From positions 992,001-1,056,000 of the forward strand of contig NZ_CP035946.1 of the NCBI RefSeq assembly GCF_013177655.1: a DNA stretch of 64,000 nucleotides, in the 5' to 3' direction. Below the pieces are notes generated by a model that saw only the letters and a list, made by a program, of their open reading frames with translations, did not search any database and was not told the origin of the DNA. The DNA comes from Campylobacter canadensis. Lineage in GTDB: Bacteria; Campylobacterota; Campylobacteria; Campylobacterales; Campylobacteraceae. The position numbers and the translations under genes are program-made. Positions 29,291-37,297 of this stretch are shown piece after piece. Position 1 is the stretch's first letter, and each line of letters opens with the position of its first letter.

Positions 29291-29749
29291 CTACTTAACC
29301 TTAATCCAAGTTTGTGTTCTACCCAATAAAGAAAAACCTATATAACCTCTAAGCTCAAGTTTATCGCCTATAATTTTTGCATTTGCTTTATAATTTTTAC
29401 CACTTTTTGGGTCAATTATAAAACCATTTTTATACTCTGTATCGCTTACCTTTTTTAGCTTATATAATAAAGGTGCTCCAACAAGTTTCATCTTTGAAGC
29501 ATCATTGCTATAATCAAATTCTTCATAGCTTTTTTTGCATTTATCACATATTTTATCGTCGCTATATCCTGCAACCTTTGTCATTTTACCGTACAAAAGA
29601 TTATTTTCTTCATAAATAATCCAAGTTCCTGTTATTTTATTGTCCTCATCAACACTATTGTATTCTCCAATAAGTTTTGCATTTTGTGGCAAAAAATCAT
29701 TTGCATAAGTAAAAACAATAAAAGATAAAAATAAAAGTATTTTTTTCAT
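29291..29749 (-). CDS. Periplasmic DUF2147 protein
   Basis: The 152-residue protein has a signal peptide (about 1-16, ending FTYAN). The body fits the DUF2147 pattern: GTWIIYEENNLLYGKM near the start, VGAPLLYKLKKV, then GFIIDPKSGKNYKANAKI and a terminal GRTQTWIKVK. The family is a small lipocalin-like periplasmic or outer-membrane domain of unknown function. A CDKCKKSYEEF segment with two Cys could bind metal or form a disulfide. It is followed immediately by cysQ. Confidence 0.8.
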   Translation of the reverse strand: MKKILLFLSFIVFTYANDFLPQNAKLIGEYNSVDEDNKITGTWIIYEENNLLYGKMTKVAGYSDDKICDKCKKSYEEFDYSNDASKMKLVGAPLLYKLKKVSDTEYKNGFIIDPKSGKNYKANAKIIGDKLELRGYIGFSLLGRTQTWIKVK

Positions 29750-29808
29750 ATTTTTTCCTGATTATTAAATTAAGACAAAAAATATACCAAAATATATTTT
29801 ATATTTAG

Positions 29809-31017
29809 TTAAGAATTTAAAAAATACATTTTCTTGCGAGTTGAAGAACTTGGAATATCTAATATTTTTCTATATTTTGTAACTGTTCGTCTTACTAATT
29901 TTATATTAAATTTTTCTTGCAAAATTGCAACTAAGACTTCGTCACTAAGAGGCTTTTTTTTATTTTCATTTTTAATTAAATCAAGTAAATAATCTTTTAA
30001 CGCTTTATTGCTAATACCATCATCAATTTTTTTTGCAAAAAATTCCTTAATTGCAATCACACCCCTATTTGAACATAAATATTTATTTGCAATCGCTCTG
30101 CTTATTGTGCTTGTATTTCTGTCTAATTCTAAGGCTAAATCTTGCAAGGTCATTGGTTTAATATCTTTACCTAAAAAATATTCATATTGATATTCAACCA
30201 ACATTAATGCGAGTTTTTTTAATGTTGCCTTTCTTAATTCAAGACTATCTACTAACTTTTTAGCTTCTTTTATATGCTCTTTAAAAAATTCTTTATTTAA
30301 ATTATCATCACTAACATCAATTTCAATATGTGGATAATATTCATCATTTATATAAACTTTTAATTCATTATTTTCGTAATAAATATAAATATCAGGAATT
30401 ATTTGCTCACTATCTGCATAATCATTTAAAAAAGGTGGTAAAGAAAAACTTTTAAATAAACTTGTAGCTTCTTTAAATAAAGTATCTTTTGAATAAGAAC
30501 TTAGATTTTGAAAATCATTAAGAATTTTTTTGCAATAAACAAATAATTCATCTTTAATATCGCTGTTTAAAAGGCAAAAATATAAAGCCTCGCAATAATC
30601 TTTTGCACCTACTCCCATAGGCTCTAAAAGATAAAATCTTTTTCTTACCAGTTCAATATCGCTAAGCAAATAATCCTTGCATAAATCTTCATCATAAACA
30701 AAATAGCCATTTTCATCAAGACAAGTTATTATAAGCTCAGCAATTTTTTGTGATTTTTCTGTGGGAAATAAGCTTTTATTTATTTGTAAATATAAATCAT
30801 CATATAAACTTTTTTTATCCACACATAAATTATCATCTAAAGAATTAAATGAGCTTTTTTTGTAATTGGCATTAATTTTTATAAAAGGATTATCATTAGC
30901 TAATTTAGCAATTTCTTCTTCTAATTGCTCTGAACTTGCTTGAAGAACATTAAGCCAAGATTGTAAAGTTTGTGAAAGTTTTGCTTTTTGACTTATTAGA
31001 ACTTTTTGCTTTAACAT
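29809..31017 (-). CDS. rpoN: RNA polymerase sigma-54 factor RpoN
   Basis: The 402-residue sigma factor has the Gln/Leu-rich activator-interacting N-terminus (LSQTLQSWLNVLQASSEQL), the core-binding middle, a helix-turn-helix (LQDLALELDRNTSTISRAI) and the C-terminal RpoN box region (VRRTVTKYRKILDIPSSS). In Campylobacter sigma-54 drives middle flagellar genes with the FlgSR system. The start codon abuts the lptB stop, so the two are coupled, as in C. jejuni. No sigma-54 promoter was recognised inside this window. Confidence 0.96.
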   Translation of the reverse strand: MLKQKVLISQKAKLSQTLQSWLNVLQASSEQLEEEIAKLANDNPFIKINANYKKSSFNSLDDNLCVDKKSLYDDLYLQINKSLFPTEKSQKIAELIITCLDENGYFVYDEDLCKDYLLSDIELVRKRFYLLEPMGVGAKDYCEALYFCLLNSDIKDELFVYCKKILNDFQNLSSYSKDTLFKEATSLFKSFSLPPFLNDYADSEQIIPDIYIYYENNELKVYINDEYYPHIEIDVSDDNLNKEFFKEHIKEAKKLVDSLELRKATLKKLALMLVEYQYEYFLGKDIKPMTLQDLALELDRNTSTISRAIANKYLCSNRGVIAIKEFFAKKIDDGISNKALKDYLLDLIKNENKKKPLSDEVLVAILQEKFNIKLVRRTVTKYRKILDIPSSSTRKKMYFLNS

Positions 31018-31739
31018 TATATTAAGAAATTTTTTCCTAAATATTTATTTAATACAAGCTCGTTTGTTGCTATTTCTTTAGCACTTCCGCTAGCTAATAT
31101 AACACCACTATCAAGCACATAAGCATAATCGCATATCTTTAAAGTTTCTCTTACATTATGGTCGGTTATTAAAACTCCAATATTTAATGCTTTTAATTCT
31201 TTAATAATATTTTGTACATCTAAAATACTCTTAGGGTCAACTCCAGCAAAAGGCTCATCAAGCAATAAAAAAGATGGTTCTAGCACTAAAGCTCTTGCTA
31301 TTTCTAGCCTTCTTCTTTCACCACCGCTTAAGCTTTTTGCTAAACGATTTTTTCTGTCTAATATCTTTAACATTTGTAATTTTTGCGTTATAACTTCATC
31401 TTCATCATCTAGTTTTTTTATTTGTGCTGCTATTTTCATATTATCCCACACGCTAAGCTCTTTTAATACACTTGAATCTTGTGGAAGATAGCCAATACCC
31501 ATTAAGGCTCTTTGGTGCAATGATTTTAGTGTTATATCTTCGTTGTTTAATAAAATTTCACCCGAGCTTGGTTTAACAAGCCCTGTAATCATATAAAAAG
31601 TAGTTGTTTTACCAGCACCATTTGCTCCAAATAAACCTACAATTTGATTATTTTCTATCTTAATATTTACATCTTTTATAATATCATTATTTTTAATAGT
31701 TTTTTTTAAATTCTTAGCTTCAAGCTTCAATGAATTCAT
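31017..31739 (-). CDS. lptB: LPS export ABC transporter ATPase LptB
   Basis: The 240-residue ATPase has Walker A (GANGAGKTTT), Q-loop (YLPQDSS), signature (LSGGERRRLEIARAL), Walker B (FLLLDEPFAGVDP) and the switch His (ITDHN). The LSGGERRR form and the adjacent rpoN gene are classic for LptB, which powers extraction of lipooligosaccharide from the inner membrane with LptFG. Its start lies 20 bases inside the end of tsaE, a tight overlap that suggests coupling. Confidence 0.95.
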   Translation of the reverse strand: MNSLKLEAKNLKKTIKNNDIIKDVNIKIENNQIVGLFGANGAGKTTTFYMITGLVKPSSGEILLNNEDITLKSLHQRALMGIGYLPQDSSVLKELSVWDNMKIAAQIKKLDDEDEVITQKLQMLKILDRKNRLAKSLSGGERRRLEIARALVLEPSFLLLDEPFAGVDPKSILDVQNIIKELKALNIGVLITDHNVRETLKICDYAYVLDSGVILASGSAKEIATNELVLNKYLGKNFLI

Positions 31740-32127
31740 ATTCTCTACCCTCTTTAATTGTAGTAATTTTAACTATTGTAGCATTAATATTGTATTTTTT
31801 TAGCAATAAAATTAATTCTTCATTTCCCCATTCAACCAAGTGTAAAGTATTTATAAAAAAATTTTCAAACAAACCATTAATAAGCATTGTTTTTACTTCA
31901 CAATTATAAATATCATAATGAAATATTTTTTTATTGTTTTTTTCATAGATATTTAAAATACTAAATGTTGGCGAGCTTACATCATCATAATCTAAGCGTG
32001 TTTTAAGCAAATGTTTTACAAGGCTTGTTTTACCACTTGCTAAATCTCCTTGCAAAATATAAACACCATTTTCCTTAAATAAATCTGTAACTTTTGATAA
32101 TTCATTAATATTTGCTTTTATCTTCAT
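31720..32127 (-). CDS. tsaE: tRNA threonylcarbamoyladenosine biosynthesis ATPase TsaE
   Basis: The 135-residue P-loop protein has Walker A LQGDLASGKTSLVKHLL at residues about 24-40, the SSPTFSIL segment, FHYDIYNC and the terminal LVEWGNEE, all typical of TsaE. It assists TsaB and TsaD in making t6A37 on ANN-decoding tRNAs. It overlaps both the S4 gene upstream and lptB downstream, as in C. jejuni as I recall it. Confidence 0.94.
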   Translation of the reverse strand: MKIKANINELSKVTDLFKENGVYILQGDLASGKTSLVKHLLKTRLDYDDVSSPTFSILNIYEKNNKKIFHYDIYNCEVKTMLINGLFENFFINTLHLVEWGNEELILLLKKYNINATIVKITTIKEGREYEFIEA

Positions 32128-32369
32128 AGCTTTTCAACATATTCATTCATTTTTGCTTTAGCTATATTTTTTGTGCTAGGTAGGGCTAAAACCTTATAAC
32201 TAATTTCATTATCTAATAATTTTAAAGTAATAATATCACCAATCTTAACTTCCTTGCTTGGCTTAGCTAAAACACCATTTATTGCTATAACTTGATTTTT
32301 ACACATATCTAAAGAAATTGCTCTTCTTTTAGTAATATTTACTGCGTTTAAAAATTTATCAACTCTCAT
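32124..32369 (-). CDS. S4-domain RNA-binding protein
   Basis: An 81-residue protein that is almost only an S4 domain: MRVDKFLNAVNITKRRAIS, then IAINGVLAKPSKEVKIGDIITLKL. This pattern is shared with Hsp15 (HslR/RqcP), which binds 50S subunits with stalled peptidyl-tRNA. Whether it works with the NFACT protein of this window in ribosome rescue is a plausible but untested idea. Its ATG is inside the end of the upstream DUF535-like gene, and its stop overlaps tsaE as ATGA. Confidence 0.88.
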   Translation of the reverse strand: MRVDKFLNAVNITKRRAISLDMCKNQVIAINGVLAKPSKEVKIGDIITLKLLDNEISYKVLALPSTKNIAKAKMNEYVEKL

Positions 32370-33144
32370 TGTCTATCCTAATTGAATCTAAAAATTCATA
32401 TCTTTTTTTATACATTGAACGCTTTTTTGATGGAATTTCTTCTAAGTCTTTTTTTAAGTATTCTATTAAAAAGCTTTCTTTATTTTCTTTAATAATCTTT
32501 GTATTATCTTTCCAAATATCATCATAGTTTTGTATATAAACTATTTTATTATTTCTAATTCTATTTCTTTTAAAATTAGAAACCATATATTTATCTTTTA
32601 CAGCATAAACTTGTTTTAAAGACAAAGACTTAGCAAAAACAAAAGCCATAAAAATAATAAAATTCATCGGTCTTATTGAATGAAAATCTTTTGTAAATTC
32701 CTTTAAAAGCTCTTTATTATTCGTAGCACCTTGCAAAGCACTAATAAATAAAGCCTCTTCTAGCAATGTAAAAGATAAGGTGTATAAACAATTTTCCTTA
32801 TAAAATAAAACAAGCTGAAAAAAACCTTCGCTAATAACTCTTGGATACATATTTAAATATAAAGCAATGCTATCTTGCCTAAAAATACACTCACTTCTAC
32901 TTTTTAAAATATTTGGATACTTATTAAAAAGTATCTTAATATCTCTTTTAAAACAAGAAAAATAAAAAGAAAATGAAAATGAATTACAAGCATATTTTTT
33001 GCAAAGCATATCATTTAAATATTTATTATCTTTATAAAAAAATTTTTCAATATCAGGATAAGCTGATAAAAATTCTTTAATTAGCTTAAGCCTATTAAAA
33101 TAAATAATCTTTCTTAAAAACAATCTAGTAGCTTTTAAGTTCAT
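32359..33144 (-). CDS. DUF535 (VirK/YbjX)-like protein
   Basis: The 261-residue protein shows the pattern I know from DUF535: a central LSFTLLEEALFISALQGATN, then FHSIRPMNFIIFMAFVFAKSL and a late KYMVSNFKRNR segment. No signal peptide or membrane helix is convincing. Relatives include Shigella VirK and E. coli YbjX, linked to envelope stress and surface-protein expression, but the biochemical function is not known. It lies between a DedA gene and the S4 gene, overlapping both, so it is part of this operon. Confidence 0.65.
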   Translation of the reverse strand: MNLKATRLFLRKIIYFNRLKLIKEFLSAYPDIEKFFYKDNKYLNDMLCKKYACNSFSFSFYFSCFKRDIKILFNKYPNILKSRSECIFRQDSIALYLNMYPRVISEGFFQLVLFYKENCLYTLSFTLLEEALFISALQGATNNKELLKEFTKDFHSIRPMNFIIFMAFVFAKSLSLKQVYAVKDKYMVSNFKRNRIRNNKIVYIQNYDDIWKDNTKIIKENKESFLIEYLKKDLEEIPSKKRSMYKKRYEFLDSIRIDNES

Positions 33145-33689
33145 TTTCTTGCCTTAATTTTAAAAAATAAAAATATTAAAAACAATATTGCAAATAACAC
33201 AATAGGAGCATAAGATGAATATTGTTCAAAAGTATTTTTTATAAAAGATGCAGCATATAAAGCAGTGTAAAATACACTAACAGCCCATACAAAGCAAGAA
33301 ATAGCATTGTAAATAAAAAATTTATCAAATCTCATCTTTACTAAAGCACTTGCTATAGGAGATATTGTTTTTAAGCCATAAATAAATTTACAAATTAGAG
33401 TAAAAATAAAGGCATTTTTTCTAAATAAAACCACCATTAAAGCCACTTTTCTTTTGTACTTAAAAACATATTTAGAATACTCATTTTTATTTATTTTCAT
33501 TAAAAAATAAATTAAGCAATTTCCAGCTAAATTACCAATAAAAGCAACAAAAATACTAATATAAGGATTAATATCATAAGCACTTGAAAAAACTCCAAGT
33601 GCCAATAAAGCAAGCATACCCCCACCTAAAGAATATAAAAACACTAAAATATAACCATATTTTACAAAACTATCTATAAATTCTTGCAT
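33141..33689 (-). CDS. DedA-family membrane protein
   Basis: The 182-residue protein has about five hydrophobic segments and the DedA/VTT pattern: a first re-entrant helix with YSLGGGMLALLALG, GNLAGNCLIYFLM, and a basic FIYGLKTISPIASALVKM segment in place of the usual R-x3-P-x3-AG motif. Members of the family flip or move polyprenyl phosphates and lipids in the inner membrane. It overlaps the DUF535-like gene and starts on the rny stop. The same rny-DedA pair occurs in C. jejuni as I recall it. Confidence 0.8.
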   Translation of the reverse strand: MQEFIDSFVKYGYILVFLYSLGGGMLALLALGVFSSAYDINPYISIFVAFIGNLAGNCLIYFLMKINKNEYSKYVFKYKRKVALMVVLFRKNAFIFTLICKFIYGLKTISPIASALVKMRFDKFFIYNAISCFVWAVSVFYTALYAASFIKNTFEQYSSYAPIVLFAILFLIFLFFKIKARK

Positions 33690-35269
33690 TATTTTGCTAT
33701 CTCCACAGCTCTTGTTTCTCTAATTACATTTACCTTTACTTCGCCAGGAAACTGCATATTGCTTTCTATTTCTTGTGCAATTTCTTTTGCTAATAAAATA
33801 CTCTCATCATCGTTAATTAATTTTGCATTAACAATAATTCTAATTTCCCTACCAGCATTAATTGCATAGGCTTTTTTAACCTGAGTACGCTTTTTAGCAA
33901 TTTCTTCAAGGTCGCTAACTCTTTTTAAGAAGGCTTCTAAAACCTCTCTTCTAGCTCCAGGTCTTGCTGCACTCAAAACATCAGCAGTACAAACCGCTGC
34001 AGCTTCAATACTAGTTGCTTCTTCGTGTCCGTGATGAGCGTAAATTGCATTTAATACAACTGCGTGTTCTTTGTGTCTTTTACAAATCATAGCACCTAAA
34101 TCAACATGCGAACCTTCATAATCATGAGTTAATGCTTTACCAATATCATGCAAAATTCCTGCTCTTCTTGCTAATCTTGCATTACCACCACATTCATCAG
34201 CAATTATTCCTGCTAAATGCGCAACTTCTAAACTATGTGTTAGTGCATTTTGACCATAACTTGCACGGTATTTTAATCTTCCGATTAATCTTATTAGCTC
34301 AGGAGCCATTTTTGTAAGCCCTAAATCCATTACAACTTCTTGACCACTATTAAACATTTCTTCTTCAAATTCGTTTGAAACTCTTTCGTGTAATTCTTCT
34401 ATTCTCGCAGGTTGAATTCTTCCATCTTCAATAAGCAGTTCAATAACTTTTTTAGCAATAGCTCTTCTTAATACATTAAAAGAACTAATAATAATAGCAT
34501 TAGGCGTATCATCAATAATAACATCAACCCCTAAAACCATTTCAAGCGTTTTTATATTTCTACCTTCTTTACCAATAATCCTGCCTTTTAAATCATCGCT
34601 TTTTAAATTAATTACACTAATTAATCTTTCGCTAACATACTCTCCTGCATATCTTGTTGTTGCTTGAGCTAAAATATAACCAGCCTTTGCTTTTGCTTGA
34701 CTTTTTGCTTCTTCTTCATATTTTCTAACTATATGTGCTATTTCTGCTCTTGATTGCTCTTTTACATTATTTAAAACTAATTCTTTACCTTCTTCTTGGG
34801 TAAGTCCGCTTACATTTTCTATAGTTTTTAAAAGTTCTTTTGTTTTTAAATCATAATATTCTTTTAATTTTAAATTCTCTTGTTTTTCATCGGCAATTTG
34901 TATTTGAAGTTGCTCTACTACTTGTTTTTCTTTATTAAAACTTTCTTGCATAACACATAAATTATGCTCTTTTTTTTCAAGCTCTAAAAGTTTAAAATTA
35001 AAATCTTTTTGCAAATTATTTGATAATTCTTCATAGGTTTTTTTGTATCTTAACTCTATTTTTGTCTCGCTAGTTTTTGCATTTTCTAGCACCTTATCTG
35101 CATTTTGTAATATCTTTTCAGCTTCATATTCAATAGCTTTAGCTTTAGCCTTAGCCTGTTCTTCGTGAATTTTAAAATGTGCATCGTTTATTTTTTTTGC
35201 AATGCAATAACCGATGATTAATCCTAAAATTAGAACAATAGGAAGCGATATAATTTCTCCTACACTCAT
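33689..35269 (-). CDS. rny: Ribonuclease Y
   Basis: The 526-residue membrane-anchored endoribonuclease starts mRNA decay. An N-terminal helix (about 5-24) is followed by a long coiled coil (about 30-190), a KH domain with LKGRIIGKEGRNIKTLE, and an HD domain with GILHDIGKALTHDYEG. All catalytic motifs look intact. The start lies 98 bases inside the reading frame of the upstream cyclo-ligase gene in another frame, an unusually long overlap. Confidence 0.96.
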   Translation of the reverse strand: MSVGEIISLPIVLILGLIIGYCIAKKINDAHFKIHEEQAKAKAKAIEYEAEKILQNADKVLENAKTSETKIELRYKKTYEELSNNLQKDFNFKLLELEKKEHNLCVMQESFNKEKQVVEQLQIQIADEKQENLKLKEYYDLKTKELLKTIENVSGLTQEEGKELVLNNVKEQSRAEIAHIVRKYEEEAKSQAKAKAGYILAQATTRYAGEYVSERLISVINLKSDDLKGRIIGKEGRNIKTLEMVLGVDVIIDDTPNAIIISSFNVLRRAIAKKVIELLIEDGRIQPARIEELHERVSNEFEEEMFNSGQEVVMDLGLTKMAPELIRLIGRLKYRASYGQNALTHSLEVAHLAGIIADECGGNARLARRAGILHDIGKALTHDYEGSHVDLGAMICKRHKEHAVVLNAIYAHHGHEEATSIEAAAVCTADVLSAARPGARREVLEAFLKRVSDLEEIAKKRTQVKKAYAINAGREIRIIVNAKLINDDESILLAKEIAQEIESNMQFPGEVKVNVIRETRAVEIAK

Positions 35270-35801
35270 TATTACTCTCTTTTCTTACATAAAATTTATT
35301 TGATGTGATATAAATATCAGCTTGTAAATCTTGTTTAGAACAAATCTTAAAATCAACAAGACTTTGCTTATTTTGAATAAAAATAATTAATAAATTATTA
35401 TAATTTGTAAAAGTCTTGTCATAATAACCCTTACCAAAACCAATTCTTCTTAAATTACAATCAACTCCAAGACTTGGAATAATAGCCAAATCTATCTTAT
35501 TTATAGCCCTTTTTGATATGCTTTCTTTTACTTTAAATTTTTTTTGTACTAATGGGTATCTTAATTTAACAATTTTTAATTTTCCATCTTCAAGCATAAT
35601 TGGGCTAAAAAGCTGATATTTGCTTAATTTCCTTTTAAATTTAAGTAAATTTACTTCTTTTTTTAAAGGAATATAAAGTAAAATATTTTTTAATTTTTTA
35701 TTAATCTTAAGTATTTTTTTTATATCCTTAAAAATCTTATAATCGTATGAAAAATTGTAATTTTTTTTTCTAAAATTTGCTCTTATTAATTTTTTATCCA
35801 T
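35172..35801 (-). CDS. 5-formyltetrahydrofolate cyclo-ligase family protein
   Basis: The protein starts MDKKLIRANFRKKNYNF and contains LYIPLKKEVNL, a C-terminal GVDCNLRRIGFGKGYYD and the closing ADIYITSNKF, the pattern of 5-formyl-THF cyclo-ligase (methenyl-THF synthetase), which returns 5-formyl-THF to the folate pool using ATP. The frame is open from a TTG at 35822, but the ATG at 35801, preceded by AGGAT, is the better start (209 aa). The last 35 or so residues come from the region that also encodes the rny N-terminus and look unrelated to the family. An A9 run lies at codons about 12-15. Confidence 0.85.
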   Translation of the reverse strand: MDKKLIRANFRKKNYNFSYDYKIFKDIKKILKINKKLKNILLYIPLKKEVNLLKFKRKLSKYQLFSPIMLEDGKLKIVKLRYPLVQKKFKVKESISKRAINKIDLAIIPSLGVDCNLRRIGFGKGYYDKTFTNYNNLLIIFIQNKQSLVDFKICSKQDLQADIYITSNKFYVRKESNNECRRNYIASYCSNFRINHRLLHCKKNKRCTF

Positions 35802-35849
35802 AATATATCCTACAAAATCCAAAATACTTATAATTAAAAAAGGTTACAA

Positions 35850-36428
35850 ATGAATTTTAAAACTATATTTTTTGCAATATTTATAATATTTTTTATATCT
35901 TGTGGCGATAATGAAAATAAAGAAAATAATACAAATAACCAACAAGAACAAAAAGAAAGTAACGCAGATAATTTTAATAAATTTTCTACAATTTCTTTGC
36001 AATTTAGCAATTCTTCAATAGGCTTAGGCTTAAAAAGAACAAATGAAAATAACAAAAATTTAGAATTTATAAATAATGATAATAGAGCTATTATGTTTAT
36101 ATTTTTTACAACTTGGTGCATTCCTTGTAAGGCTGAAATACCGCATTTAAACAATCTTTATCAAAAATACAAAGATAAAATAAGATTTATAGGTATTTTA
36201 TTAGAAGATAAAAGCGATAAAGAATTAAAAGAATTTATTGAAAGTAATAATATAAATTATGAAATAGCAAATTCTGATGCAAATTATTTATTTGTAAAAT
36301 CTATTGATGGAGTAAGCGGAATTCCTTATATGATGTTATATAACAACAAAGGTAAAAATATAAACAACTACTTAGGTGCTGTATATGAAGAAATGCTTGA
36401 TATAGATATTCAAAAGGTAATCCAATGA
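35850..36428 (+). CDS. TlpA-like thioredoxin-fold lipoprotein
   Basis: The 192-residue protein has a lipoprotein signal ending at Cys18 (FFISCGD), a polar Asn/Gln/Glu-rich linker (about 20-45), and a thioredoxin-like domain with redox motif FFTTWCIPCKAEIP (Cys90, Cys93) and cis-Pro in GVSGIPYMM. It should be a periplasm-facing thiol reductase or oxidase, perhaps for cytochrome c maturation; the substrate is unknown. It overlaps ftsY as ATGA. TATAAT at 35829-35834 lies so close to the start that only a very short leader would be made. Confidence 0.88.
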   Translation: MNFKTIFFAIFIIFFISCGDNENKENNTNNQQEQKESNADNFNKFSTISLQFSNSSIGLGLKRTNENNKNLEFINNDNRAIMFIFFTTWCIPCKAEIPHLNNLYQKYKDKIRFIGILLEDKSDKELKEFIESNNINYEIANSDANYLFVKSIDGVSGIPYMMLYNNKGKNINNYLGAVYEEMLDIDIQKVIQ

Positions 36429-37297
36429 TAGATTTTTTTAAAAAAGGCTTAAACAAAACCCTAGAAGCAATCAAAGGTGTAAAAACAAATAATGATAAAA
36501 TAAACAAAGATTTATTAGAAGAAATGCTAATAAGCGCTGATATCACCTATGAAATTGTAGAAGAAATACTATATTACCTACCGCCAAGCGATATAGTAAA
36601 AAAAGATGATTTGTATAATGTTATGAGTTCTTATTTTATGTACGAACATAAAAATAATACAACAAATAAACCCTTTGTAGAATTAATCTTAGGAGTAAAT
36701 GGAGTTGGAAAAACAACTAGCATTGGAAAGCTTAGTTCTTTTTATAAAAATCAAGGAAAAAAAGTTTTGCTAGGCGCTTGTGATACTTTTAGAGCTGGGG
36801 CAATTATGCAGCTTGAATTGTGGGCTAACAAAAATAATTGCGATATTGTAAGCACCAAGCAAGGTCATGACCCAAGTGCAGTTGCTTTTGATACTATTAC
36901 AAAGGCAATAAGTAAAGGCTATGATAATGTTATTTTAGATACAGCAGGAAGATTAGAAAATAAAAAAAATCTAGCAAATGAGCTAGAAAAAATAATTAGA
37001 ATTTCAAATAAAGCTTTAGAAAACGCACCGCACAGAAAAATTTTAGTTTTAGATGCTACTCAAGGCAATAGTGGAATAAATCAGGCAAAAGTTTTTAATG
37101 ATTTAGTTAAACTTGATGGAGTGATAATTACAAAGCTTGATGGCACGAGCAAGGGTGGGAGTTTATTTGCAATTGCTAGAGAGCTTGAAATACCTATTTT
37201 ATATTTTGGTTATGGCGAAGGCGTAAATGATTTAGCGCAATTTAGTCCTAGTAAATACTTAAATGTATTACTAGATGGGATTTTTAATAATGGCTAA
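36425..37297 (+). CDS. ftsY: Signal recognition particle receptor FtsY
   Basis: The 290-residue GTPase docks SRP-ribosome complexes at the membrane. It lacks the long acidic A domain of E. coli FtsY and is just the NG part: N domain (about 1-85), P-loop GVNGVGKTTSIGKL, DTFRAGAIMQLELW, ILDTAGRLENK and TKLDGTSKGG. The short form is normal in Campylobacter. It overlaps the TlpA gene upstream and radA downstream. Confidence 0.96.
   Translation: MIDFFKKGLNKTLEAIKGVKTNNDKINKDLLEEMLISADITYEIVEEILYYLPPSDIVKKDDLYNVMSSYFMYEHKNNTTNKPFVELILGVNGVGKTTSIGKLSSFYKNQGKKVLLGACDTFRAGAIMQLELWANKNNCDIVSTKQGHDPSAVAFDTITKAISKGYDNVILDTAGRLENKKNLANELEKIIRISNKALENAPHRKILVLDATQGNSGINQAKVFNDLVKLDGVIITKLDGTSKGGSLFAIARELEIPILYFGYGEGVNDLAQFSPSKYLNVLLDGIFNNG

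Noticed and set aside
36301-36546. 81-codon minus-strand open frame at the TlpA-ftsY junction
   Set aside because: Antisense to two recognised genes with coupled translation; no own start signals.
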